64,000 bases of DNA, from NCBI RefSeq assembly GCF_027111315.2, contig NZ_CP114289.2, positions 1,178,001-1,242,000 of the forward strand, written 5' to 3'. Under the pieces are notes generated by a model. That model was not told where the DNA came from and searched no databases. It worked only from the letters and a program-made list of their open reading frames with translations. Every line of letters begins with the position of its first letter. The first letter of the stretch is position 1. Source of the DNA: Flavobacterium limnophilum. GTDB taxonomy: Bacteria > Bacteroidota > Bacteroidia > Flavobacteriales > Flavobacteriaceae. Below are positions 56,403-64,000 of the stretch, piece by piece. Both the position numbers and the translations under genes were made by a program.

Positions 56403-58334
56403 ATGGCGATTTCCGGTTTATTTAGAAAAAAAACAGTGCATGATATTTTAAAACAAGTCGAAAAAAACAATACTGATGGTCATAATGCTTTGGGAAAACA
56501 TTTGACTGCCCGTGATTTGACCGCCTTTGGTATTGCGGCCATTGTGGGAGCAGGGATTTTTAGCACCATTGGGAAAGCTAGTGCCGATGGAGGTCCAGCA
56601 GTAATTTTTCTTTTTTTGTTTACTGCTATTGCCTGTAGTTTTGCCGCTTTTGCCTATGCAGAGTTTGCTTCAATGGTTCCCGTTTCTGGTAGTGCTTATA
56701 CGTATTCTTATGTTGCTTTTGGTGAAATAATTGCCTGGATTATTGGTTGGGCCTTGATTATGGAATATGCCATTGGCAATATAACGGTTGCCATTTCGTG
56801 GAGTGATTATTTTACGGGATTACTCGAAAGTGGCGGCATTTATTTGCCGCAATGGGTTCAAATGGATTATTTGACGGCTTCGAACGGTTTTAAAGACGCC
56901 ACGGCATTGATGCAAGGCGGAAAAACCTATGAAAATTTAGGTTCGGGTTTGCAAGCTGCTTACACGGCTTGGACGACTTCACCGGTAATTGGTTCTTTTC
57001 ATTTTGTTGCTGATTTGCCTGCCTTGTTGATTATTATCTTGATTACCGCATTGGTATATCGTGGAATGAAAGAGTCCAGAAACGCCAGTAATATTATGGT
57101 TGTAGTAAAATTATGTATCGTTCTTTTGGTGATTTTTGTGGGTTCCAGATATGTTGATACGGCCAATTGGGATCCGTTTGCACCCAATGGTGTTTCGGGT
57201 GTTTTAAAAGGAGTTTCGGCAGTTTTCTTTGCCTATATTGGTTTTGACGCCATTTCAACGACAGCCGAAGAATGCAAAAATCCGCAACGTGATTTGCCTC
57301 GAGGAATGATGTGGGCCATTATTATTTGTACCATTTTATATATCGCCATTGCCTTGGTTTTGACGGGAATGGTAAGTTATAATGAATTAAATGTTGGAGA
57401 TCCATTGGCTTTTGTATTCGATAAATTGAATCTAAAATGGATGTCGGGAATTATTGCCGTCAGTGCCGTTATAGCAATGGCGAGTGTTTTGTTGGTTTTC
57501 CAAATGGGGCAACCCCGAATTTGGATGAGCATGAGCCGTGATGGATTGTTGCCCAAACGTTTTTCCAAAGTGCATCCAAAATTCAAGACGCCTTCTTATG
57601 CCACTATCGTGACTGGTTTTGTGGTGGCGATTCCAGCCTTGTTTTTGAACTTGACGATGGTTACCGATTTGTGCAGTATCGGTACTTTGTTTGCCTTTGT
57701 CTTGGTTTGCGCCGGCGTTTTGGTATTGCAAAACAAACCCAATATTCCTCGTGGAAAGTTCAAGACTCCTTATGTAAATTCTAAATTTATCATGCCGGTC
57801 CTGATTGCCATTGGACTCGTTTATGCTTTTGGTTACAACCAAAAAGCAACGATGGATTTCATTACCAATGAAACACAAATTAACACTCCTGCCGATATTG
57901 TTACAGCATTGGACAAAGAGCACACCACGAAAGTTTATGATTATTTGGTAGCTGTCGATGCCAAGAACAGCACTGTCGAGACGCCGGACTTGGAGCATTT
58001 GTTGAGCCAATACGAGCTAGATGATGCCAAATATGCCACCGTGGTTGCAGGTCTTCCAGTGGATGATTTCATCAAGTATCAAAGTGGTTTCAATCTTTTT
58101 AAACACAAAATCCCTATGTGGATTTTCTTGATTGTCTTGTTTGGATTGACGATTTGGTCATACAAACAAAATTTGTCGCTAATTCCTTTATTGGGCTTGA
58201 TTTGTTGCCTCTACATGATGGCGGAACTGAGTGTTTGGAACTGGATTTATTTCACCATTTGGTTGCTTATTGGACTCTTGATTTACTTTGGCTTTAGCCG
58301 AAAAAACAGCAAATTGAATATTCCGGAAGCTTGA
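56403..58334 (+). CDS. APC-family amino-acid permease (643 aa)
   Basis: A cationic amino-acid transporter-like protein: LTAFGIAAIVGAGIFSTIGK (TM1 with the G-A-G-I-F signature), VPVSGSAYTYSYVAFGEI, FFAYIGFDAISTTAEECKNP (TM6-TM7) and about twelve to fourteen helices. An insertion of ~90 residues (about 485-575) before the last two helices is rich in T, D and N and may be a soluble loop. It imports amino acids with protons or other ions. Confidence 0.9.
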   Translation: MAISGLFRKKTVHDILKQVEKNNTDGHNALGKHLTARDLTAFGIAAIVGAGIFSTIGKASADGGPAVIFLFLFTAIACSFAAFAYAEFASMVPVSGSAYTYSYVAFGEIIAWIIGWALIMEYAIGNITVAISWSDYFTGLLESGGIYLPQWVQMDYLTASNGFKDATALMQGGKTYENLGSGLQAAYTAWTTSPVIGSFHFVADLPALLIIILITALVYRGMKESRNASNIMVVVKLCIVLLVIFVGSRYVDTANWDPFAPNGVSGVLKGVSAVFFAYIGFDAISTTAEECKNPQRDLPRGMMWAIIICTILYIAIALVLTGMVSYNELNVGDPLAFVFDKLNLKWMSGIIAVSAVIAMASVLLVFQMGQPRIWMSMSRDGLLPKRFSKVHPKFKTPSYATIVTGFVVAIPALFLNLTMVTDLCSIGTLFAFVLVCAGVLVLQNKPNIPRGKFKTPYVNSKFIMPVLIAIGLVYAFGYNQKATMDFITNETQINTPADIVTALDKEHTTKVYDYLVAVDAKNSTVETPDLEHLLSQYELDDAKYATVVAGLPVDDFIKYQSGFNLFKHKIPMWIFLIVLFGLTIWSYKQNLSLIPLLGLICCLYMMAELSVWNWIYFTIWLLIGLLIYFGFSRKNSKLNIPEA

Positions 58335-58416
58335 TTTTGCTTGGTTGGAAATCATTTTCAAACTTTGAATTTTTAATAAAATCCTTGGTAATTTCTTAAT
58401 AAGATGAAGTCGAAAT

Positions 58417-58450
58417 GCATTTTGGCACACTAGTTTTTTGACTATATTTG
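58417..58450 (+). promoter_or_regulatory. promoter with GCATTTTGGCACA and TATATTTG
   Basis: The 13-base GCATTTTGGCACA (58417-58429) is identical to 56350-56362 upstream of the permease. TTTG at 58421-58424 and TATATTTG at 58443-58450 are spaced 18 bases apart, fitting the Bacteroidota -33/-7 arrangement. Confidence 0.6.
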
Positions 58451-58471
58451 GCACCATTAAAAAAAGCAACG

Positions 58472-59797
58472 ATGAAAGCATTAGAAAAAGGAAGTTCAAA
58501 ATTGTTAAACGCTTGGGCTTTTTATGATTGGGCAAATTCGGTGTATAGTTTGGTGATTGCAACGGCTGTATTTCCTTTGTTTTATTTGGCTTTGTTTAGC
58601 AAGGATTATCAGTATATTAACGCTTTTGGCAGTGAAATCAAAAATTCTGCCTTGATTGTTTTTGTTACTGCTGCTGCCTTTTTGGTAGTTGCTTTTATCT
58701 CGCCTCTCTTGTCTGGAATTTCTGATTATGTTGGAAACAAGAAAGCTTTCATGCAATTCTTTTGCTATATGGGCGGATTGTCTTGCATCGGTTTGTATTG
58801 GTTCAGTTTGGAACATATTTACATTAGTTTATTGTTTTATTTTTTAGGATTGATAGGGTTTTGGGGAAGTTTGGTTTTTTATAATTCTTATCTACCGGAT
58901 ATAGCTTTTCCGGCACAACAAGATAAAGTTAGTGCCAAAGGATATTCTTTGGGGTACATAGGAAGTGTTCTTTTATTGGTTGTCAATTTGGCAATGATTA
59001 TGAAACCCGATTTTTTTGGAATTACGGGAACAAGTGCTGAAGGAGCAATGAAGGCTATGCGTTATTCATTTTTAATGGTGGGTGTTTGGTGGATTCTTTT
59101 TAGTCAATATACCTTTTATTATCTGCCAAAAGGGAATGACAATGCAAATCAAAAAGTAACGCATCATGTGATTTTTAATGGTTTCAGGGAACTTAAAATA
59201 GTGTGGAAACAGTTGGAAGGCAATATTGCTTTAAAAAGATATTTAGGTAGTTTTTTTGTGTACAGCATGGCTGTGCAAACGGTGATGCTTGTGGCTACTT
59301 ATTTTGGGGAGCAAGAAATTGCTTGGTCATCCAAGGAAGAAAGTACTACTGGATTGATTATCTGTATTTTGTTGATTCAATTGGTGGCTGTTTTAGGCGC
59401 ATTTTTAACGTCTAGGGCATCGGAAAAATTCGGAAATATTGCAACTCTTATAGTTATTAATTGTTTTTGGGTTTTGCTTTGTATTGCGGCCTATTTTATT
59501 GTTTTACCCTTGCATTTTTATGTTATGGCAGCCTTGGTTGGATTGGTTATGGGCGGAATCCAGTCGTTGTCACGTTCTACTTATTCTAAATTATTGCCTG
59601 AAACCGAGGACACGGCTTCTTTTTTTAGTTTTTATGACGTTTCCGAAAAAATTGGAATCGTAATCGGGATGTGCGTTTATGGCATCATTGACCAAATTAC
59701 GGAAAGTCCAAGATTTGCCATCGTGTTTTTGGGTATCTTTTTTGTTACGGGAGTCATTTTATTGAGAAGAGTACCTAAAAACAAGGCCGTAAACTAA
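58472..59797 (+). CDS. UMF1-type MFS transporter (441 aa)
   Basis: Begins LLNAWAFYDWANSVYSLVIA, the hallmark of the UMF1/Atg22-like family, with 12 predicted transmembrane helices and the family's LSRSTYSKLLPE after helix 10. It is a candidate exporter of amino acids or peptides. ATG 58472 is preferred to 58448 because the promoter's TATATTTG covers the latter position. Confidence 0.85.
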   Translation: MKALEKGSSKLLNAWAFYDWANSVYSLVIATAVFPLFYLALFSKDYQYINAFGSEIKNSALIVFVTAAAFLVVAFISPLLSGISDYVGNKKAFMQFFCYMGGLSCIGLYWFSLEHIYISLLFYFLGLIGFWGSLVFYNSYLPDIAFPAQQDKVSAKGYSLGYIGSVLLLVVNLAMIMKPDFFGITGTSAEGAMKAMRYSFLMVGVWWILFSQYTFYYLPKGNDNANQKVTHHVIFNGFRELKIVWKQLEGNIALKRYLGSFFVYSMAVQTVMLVATYFGEQEIAWSSKEESTTGLIICILLIQLVAVLGAFLTSRASEKFGNIATLIVINCFWVLLCIAAYFIVLPLHFYVMAALVGLVMGGIQSLSRSTYSKLLPETEDTASFFSFYDVSEKIGIVIGMCVYGIIDQITESPRFAIVFLGIFFVTGVILLRRVPKNKAVN

Positions 59798-59940
59798 TTT
59801 CTTCTGCATCAATTGCCTTTTCGTGGTTCAAATTATTTATTTCGCTTATTTATGGCTAGATTTTAAATATACCGAACAGTTTTTATGAATACTATTGCTA
59901 AAGTTATTGTCAAAAAACTGCATTTAGATTTTTAAAACTC

Positions 59941-59948
59941 TATATTTG
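59941..59948 (+). promoter_or_regulatory. -7 box TATATTTG
   Basis: Perfect TAnnTTTG 20 bases upstream of the lipoprotein ATG at 59968. Confidence 0.6.
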
Positions 59949-59967
59949 TAGGGTAAAACAACTAATT

Positions 59968-60942
59968 ATGAGAAGATTTAGAATTTTTATTTTGCCCTTG
60001 GTTATAATTGCAACATTTTGTTTGAATTCTTGTGAGATAGAACCCCTAGATCCCGCTTTGATTGGCACTAATCCAAATCCAGGAACTAATACTTCTGCAG
60101 GAGTTTTTAAGGTAGATTTTGACGGAAAAACTTTCGTTGCCACTACTGTTCAAGCGTTAGTAAATAACGATTACATATCCATTTCTGGATTAAAAACATC
60201 AACAGGAGAATTAGTGCAAATAACATTACCGGCTCCATTCAATGAAGTTGGAACTTATACTTGGAAAGAGGTTAGTGCGGCAGCAGGTGTTATGGCATTG
60301 GCTTATAATCCACCAGCTGGTGCAATGGCATTCATATCAGCGGATAAAAATTCAGTTAGTGGTCCTGAATTTGCAGGATATACAGATACTGCTAAAATTA
60401 CTATTTCTAAAATAGATGTTGTCAATGGTAAAATGTCGGGAACTTTTGAATTTACAGGATTTAGATACAAAGACCCCGTAGGAGGAAGCACAAGTATCGA
60501 AACAAAAAAATTCACAAGAGGTTCTTTTACGGATATCCCATTTACCAAAGATGTCGTTGTGACACCAAATAATAATAGTTTTTCAGCAAAAATGGATGGA
60601 GTGGCTTTTACCCCAACATATATTAATGGTTTAAGTTCTTCGGGTTTTATAACTATTGTTGGAAGAAGAGGAACTATAGAAAACATAGGATTGGTTTTTC
60701 CTAACACGATTGCACCAGGGACATATAATTATAGTTGGCTTGACACTGATTTCAGGGGACAATACATAAAAAATAATAATGCCGATGGAAGTGGAATATT
60801 TGGTGGAGATGGCTCTGTTACTATTACAAGCCATGACAAAGTGAATAAAAAAATAGTAGGAACTTTCAAGTTCACCGCAAATTCATTTATAGTAAGTGAA
60901 ACACATAACATTACGGATGGAACTTTTAGCGTTTCTTATTAG
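59968..60942 (+). CDS. DUF6252-like lipoprotein with two repeats (324 aa)
   Basis: Lipoprotein signal ending LNSC (Cys ~22), then a linker and two similar beta domains: residues ~45-185 (GVFKVDFDGKTFVATTVQAL, ISGLKTSTGELVQITLP) and ~195-324 (FSAKMDGVAFTPTYINGL, ITIVGRRGTIENIGLVFP). This is the DUF6252-type surface lipoprotein plan, duplicated. Likely outer-membrane; role unknown. Confidence 0.75.
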   Translation: MRRFRIFILPLVIIATFCLNSCEIEPLDPALIGTNPNPGTNTSAGVFKVDFDGKTFVATTVQALVNNDYISISGLKTSTGELVQITLPAPFNEVGTYTWKEVSAAAGVMALAYNPPAGAMAFISADKNSVSGPEFAGYTDTAKITISKIDVVNGKMSGTFEFTGFRYKDPVGGSTSIETKKFTRGSFTDIPFTKDVVVTPNNNSFSAKMDGVAFTPTYINGLSSSGFITIVGRRGTIENIGLVFPNTIAPGTYNYSWLDTDFRGQYIKNNNADGSGIFGGDGSVTITSHDKVNKKIVGTFKFTANSFIVSETHNITDGTFSVSY

Positions 60943-60963
60943 TTAATAATCGAATAAATTTTT

Positions 60964-60992
60964 AATCCGCTACTTTTTGGCGGATTTTTTTT
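60964..60992 (+). terminator. intrinsic terminator
   Basis: AATCCGC (60964-60970) pairs with GCGGATT (60980-60986) and is followed by T6. Confidence 0.75.
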
Positions 60993-61076
60993 GGCATGAT
61001 GATTGTCACTTTTCAAGGTCAAGCGAATATTGGGTGGATTAGATTGATTTTATTGAAATTTATTAATCTGATGTCT

Positions 61077-61084
61077 TATATTTG
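61077..61084 (+). promoter_or_regulatory. -7 box TATATTTG for lon
   Basis: TATATTTG with a TTG 21 bases upstream (61053-61055) and 45 bases before the lon ATG. Confidence 0.6.
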
Positions 61085-61128
61085 TTATTCAATGAATCTA
61101 TTAATGACAAAAAGACTTAAAATAGAAT

Positions 61129-63579
61129 ATGTCAAATCATAAAATACGCACTCTTGACAATCTGTCACTTCAAGAATTTGATACGGAAACCGAATTAATT
61201 CCTTTATTGACTCCCGAAGACGAGGAGGAAATGAACAACGAAGAATTGCCGGATTCATTGCCTATTTTGCCCTTGCGAAATATGGTTTTGTTTCCCGGAG
61301 TTGTCATTCCAATCACCGCAGGACGCGATAAATCCATAAAATTGATCAATGACGCTTATGCGGCTGGAAAAATCATTGGAGTTGTGGCTCAAAAGAACGA
61401 AGAAGTTGAAGATCCTTCCAAAAATGACATTCACAAAATAGGAACTGTAGCCCGAATTTTGCGCGTCCTGAAAATGCCTGATGGTAATGTTACCGTTATT
61501 CTTCAAGGAAAAAAACGTTTCCAAATAGAATCCATAGTTTCTGAAATTCCTTACATCACGGCAAGTATCAAGGAAGTGTCCGAAAAAAGACCCGGAAAAA
61601 AGGACACCGAATTCTTGGCGATTCTTGATTCTGTCAAAGAGTTGGCTATCCAAATTATTAAGGAAAACCCGAATATCCCGAGCGAAGCCACCTTTGCCAT
61701 CAAAAATATTGAAAGTCAATCGTTTTTGGTCAATTTTGTGACTTCCAACATGAATTTATCCGTGGAGGAAAAACAAAACCTGTTGTCGATAAATTCCTTG
61801 AAAGAGCGAGCATTGGAAACGCTTCGGTACATGAATTTGGAGTTGCAAAAACTCGAATTAAAAAATGACATCCAGTCTAAAGTTCGTTTCGATTTAGACC
61901 AACAGCAACGCGAATATTTCCTTCACCAACAAATGAAAACCATTCAGGAAGAATTGGGTGGCGTTTCACAAGAAGAGGAAATGGACGAAATGAGCGTCAA
62001 GGCCAAAACCAAGAAATGGGACGAAACCACGCAGAAACATTTCGAAAAAGAATTGTCAAAAATGCGTCGAATGAATCCGCAAGCGCCTGATTTTGGTATC
62101 CAAAGGAATTATTTGGAGTTGTTTTTGGATTTGCCTTGGAACGAATATTCCAAAGACAATTTCGATTTGAAACGTGCTCAAAAAATTCTCGACAGAGATC
62201 ACTTTGGTTTGGAAGACGTCAAGAAAAGAATGATAGAACATTTGGCCGTCTTGAAATTGCGAAATGACATGAAGTCGCCAATTATTTGTTTGACGGGACC
62301 TCCGGGAGTTGGTAAAACCTCCATTGGAAAATCAGTTGCCGAAGCTTTGGGAAGGGAATATGTGAGAATATCTCTTGGTGGTTTGCGCGACGAAGCGGAA
62401 ATCCGTGGACACAGAAAAACCTATATTGGTGCCATGCCGGGAAGAATCATACAAAGCTTGAAAAAAGCGGGAACTTCCAATCCGGTTTTTGTTTTGGACG
62501 AAATAGACAAATTGTCCAATAGCCATCAAGGCGATCCGTCTTCGGCATTGTTGGAAGTTTTGGATCCGGAACAAAACAGTTCGTTCTATGACAATTTCTT
62601 GGAAATGGGGTACGATTTATCGAAAGTGATGTTCATTGCCACTTCCAATAATATGTCTGAAATTCAGCCTGCCTTGCGAGATAGAATGGAAATCATCAAA
62701 ATGTCGGGTTACACGATTGAAGAAAAAGTGGAAATAGCCCGTCAACATTTATTTCCGAGACAATTGAAAGAACACGGTCTAACGGCCAAACATTTGTCTA
62801 TTGGAAAAAAACAATTGGAAAAAATAGTCGAAGGATATACTCGTGAATCCGGGGTTCGTGGTTTGGAAGCAAAAATTGCGCAAGTGATTCGAAATGCCGC
62901 CAAATCCATTGCAATGGAGGAGGAGTACAACAAGAAAGTGACCGACGAAGACATAGTGAAAGTACTTGGAATTCCAAGGTTGGAGAGAGACAAATACGAA
63001 AGCAATGATGTTGCCGGGGTGGTAACAGGACTTGCCTGGACAAGCGTTGGCGGCGATATTCTCTTTATCGAATCCTTGATTTCTCAAGGAAAAGGGGCGA
63101 TGACTATTACGGGGAATTTAGGAAACGTGATGAAAGAATCGGCAACGATAGCTTTGGAATATATTAAAGCCAATGCGGAATTAGTAGGCATAAATCCAGA
63201 AATTTTGTCCAAATACAATATTCACTTGCACGTTCCCGAGGGAGCTACTCCAAAAGACGGCCCAAGTGCAGGAATCGCGATGTTGACTTCTTTGGTTTCG
63301 GTGCTTACGCAAAAGAAAGTGAAGAAAGGATTGGCCATGACGGGCGAAATTACATTACGTGGAAAAGTATTGCCAGTAGGCGGAATAAAAGAAAAGATTT
63401 TGGCCGCCAAAAGAGCTAACATCAAGGAAATTATCCTTTGCCACGAAAACAAAAGCGATATAGACGAAATAAAACCAGAATATATCGAAGGATTGACTTT
63501 TCATTATGTCAAGGAAATGAGTGATGTCCTGAAAATTGCCATCACCGACCAAAAGGTGAAAAACGCAAAAGCATTATAA
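61129..63579 (+). CDS. lon: Lon protease (816 aa)
   Basis: N-terminal LAN domain (LPILPLRNMVLFPGVVIPIT), coiled-coil helices, AAA+ module (Walker A GPPGVGKTS ~residues 388-396, Walker B VFVLDEIDK), then the proteolytic domain with the catalytic Ser in KDGPSAGIAM and Lys in VLPVGGIKEKILAAKRA. ATP-dependent degradation of damaged and regulatory proteins in the cytoplasm; Lon also degrades antitoxins in many bacteria, which is of interest with the HipBST locus nearby. Full length, own promoter and terminator. Confidence 0.97.
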   Translation: MSNHKIRTLDNLSLQEFDTETELIPLLTPEDEEEMNNEELPDSLPILPLRNMVLFPGVVIPITAGRDKSIKLINDAYAAGKIIGVVAQKNEEVEDPSKNDIHKIGTVARILRVLKMPDGNVTVILQGKKRFQIESIVSEIPYITASIKEVSEKRPGKKDTEFLAILDSVKELAIQIIKENPNIPSEATFAIKNIESQSFLVNFVTSNMNLSVEEKQNLLSINSLKERALETLRYMNLELQKLELKNDIQSKVRFDLDQQQREYFLHQQMKTIQEELGGVSQEEEMDEMSVKAKTKKWDETTQKHFEKELSKMRRMNPQAPDFGIQRNYLELFLDLPWNEYSKDNFDLKRAQKILDRDHFGLEDVKKRMIEHLAVLKLRNDMKSPIICLTGPPGVGKTSIGKSVAEALGREYVRISLGGLRDEAEIRGHRKTYIGAMPGRIIQSLKKAGTSNPVFVLDEIDKLSNSHQGDPSSALLEVLDPEQNSSFYDNFLEMGYDLSKVMFIATSNNMSEIQPALRDRMEIIKMSGYTIEEKVEIARQHLFPRQLKEHGLTAKHLSIGKKQLEKIVEGYTRESGVRGLEAKIAQVIRNAAKSIAMEEEYNKKVTDEDIVKVLGIPRLERDKYESNDVAGVVTGLAWTSVGGDILFIESLISQGKGAMTITGNLGNVMKESATIALEYIKANAELVGINPEILSKYNIHLHVPEGATPKDGPSAGIAMLTSLVSVLTQKKVKKGLAMTGEITLRGKVLPVGGIKEKILAAKRANIKEIILCHENKSDIDEIKPEYIEGLTFHYVKEMSDVLKIAITDQKVKNAKAL

Positions 63580-63602
63580 ACACTGCTTTTTAATTCAAAT
63601 CA

Positions 63603-63638
63603 ATTCCATCCTGAAACTTCGGGATGGAATTTTTATTT
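63603..63638 (+). terminator. intrinsic terminator of lon
   Basis: ATTCCATCC (63603-63611) pairs with GGATGGAAT (63622-63630), followed by TTTTATTTT. Confidence 0.85.
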
Positions 63639-63744
63639 TAGCCAAAAAAATCGTTTTGAAACTTCGACAAGAAAACAAGAATTTATGTCATTATAATTTT
63701 ATCTTCGCATTTGCGTTTTACAATACCGAATAGTCCTTTTAAGT

Positions 63745-64000
63745 ATGCCAAAAAAACTTTTATTATTTCTTTTATTCTCGTTTTGCACCGTGTCCTACGG
63801 TCAAATAGGAGGTAAGTACACCTATCAGTTTTTAAATTTGGTCACTTCGCCTAGACAAGCAGCTTTGGGCGGAAAAACGATTACTATTTATGATAACGAC
63901 GTCAATCAAGCCCATTTTAATCCGGCCACCATTAACCCGGAAATGGACAATCAGCTGGCATTGAATTATGGTAGCTATTTTGGAGAAGTTGCTTACGGAA
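63745..64000 (+). CDS. porQ: type IX secretion system protein PorQ, N-terminus only
   Basis: A signal peptide ends before IGGKYTYQFLNLVTSPRQAA, followed by LGGKTITIYDNDVNQAHFNP; this is the PorQ start (GG...YQFLNLV-S-P-R-Q-A-A-L-G-G). PorQ is an outer-membrane barrel protein that with PorU, PorV and PorZ forms the attachment complex of the T9SS, consistent with the T9SS-sorted phospholipase earlier in the window. The gene continues past the right edge. Confidence 0.85.
   Translation, partial: MPKKLLLFLLFSFCTVSYGQIGGKYTYQFLNLVTSPRQAALGGKTITIYDNDVNQAHFNPATINPEMDNQLALNYGSYFGEVAYG

Noticed and set aside
1..64000. tRNA or rRNA genes
   Set aside because: I saw no cloverleaf with a T-arm GTTCGA-type motif and CCA end, and no conserved rRNA stretch.

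Overview
This window is a chromosomal segment from a flavobacterium-like member of the Bacteroidota. The signs are an AT-rich sequence, promoters with the Bacteroidota -7 box TAnnTTTG (mostly TATATTTG) in place of a sigma-70 -10 box, few Shine-Dalgarno sequences, a type IX secretion (T9SS) C-terminal sorting domain on a secreted protein, the start of a porQ-like T9SS gene at the right edge, and DUF6252-, DUF6943- and DUF5675-type families. I found no rRNA, tRNA or CRISPR array.

Layout. (1) 1-5.2 kb: remnant or edge of an integrative element, with an RteC-like protein, an excisionase-type HTH protein, a replication-initiator-like protein, a DnaC-like ATPase and two paralogous unknowns, separated by hairpin repeats. 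(2) 5.3-12.9 kb: a defence island that begins inside a truncated restriction-modification gene: HNH-like protein, HD-Hsp90-like ATPase, AbiTii protein, and an Mrr-type nuclease fused to a STAND NTPase. (3) 13-20.4 kb: secreted and surface proteins (phospholipase D with T9SS tail, lipoprotein propeller, TPR protein), then a glycosylase-like/nuclease-like pair. (4) 20.5-25.7 kb: LexA-like repressor divergent from a Y-family polymerase and an error-prone DnaE, with palindromic operators between them. (5) 26-30.8 kb: HNH protein, internally repeated protein and a Lamassu-like DUF4297 + SMC pair; two 108-bp promoter-bearing repeats precede these cassettes. (6) 31-38.9 kb: mostly housekeeping (xseA, xseB, DUF1810, YedK/HMCES, S1/P1 nuclease, WYL regulator, LamG lipoprotein). 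(7) 39-43.5 kb: a second glycosylase-like/nuclease-like pair, a partly decayed duplication of a GNAT plus unknown-gene unit, and an ADP-ribosylglycohydrolase. (8) 43.5-45.6 kb: about 2 kb without a credible gene, made almost entirely of long hairpins, including a tandem array of about three 330-bp units. (9) 45.6-52.5 kb: DUF6943 pair, an ABC-three-component conflict system, and a leftward four-gene DUF5675 cassette. (10) 53-54.6 kb: a tripartite HipBST toxin-antitoxin locus with three operators. (11) 54.8-64 kb: core genes (HGSNAT-like acyltransferase, amino-acid permease, UMF1-type MFS transporter, DUF6252 lipoprotein, lon, porQ start).

Together, the window alternates core genes with at least five separate genome-defence or conflict modules. 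Several module borders coincide with repeats, which suggests recombination-driven gene turnover. The least explained items are the hairpin array at 43.7-45.5 kb, the HNH/HD-Hsp90 pair replacing a restriction gene, and the two independent glycosylase-like plus PD-(D/E)XK-like gene pairs. All functions are read from motifs and remembered family resemblance; no database search was run.
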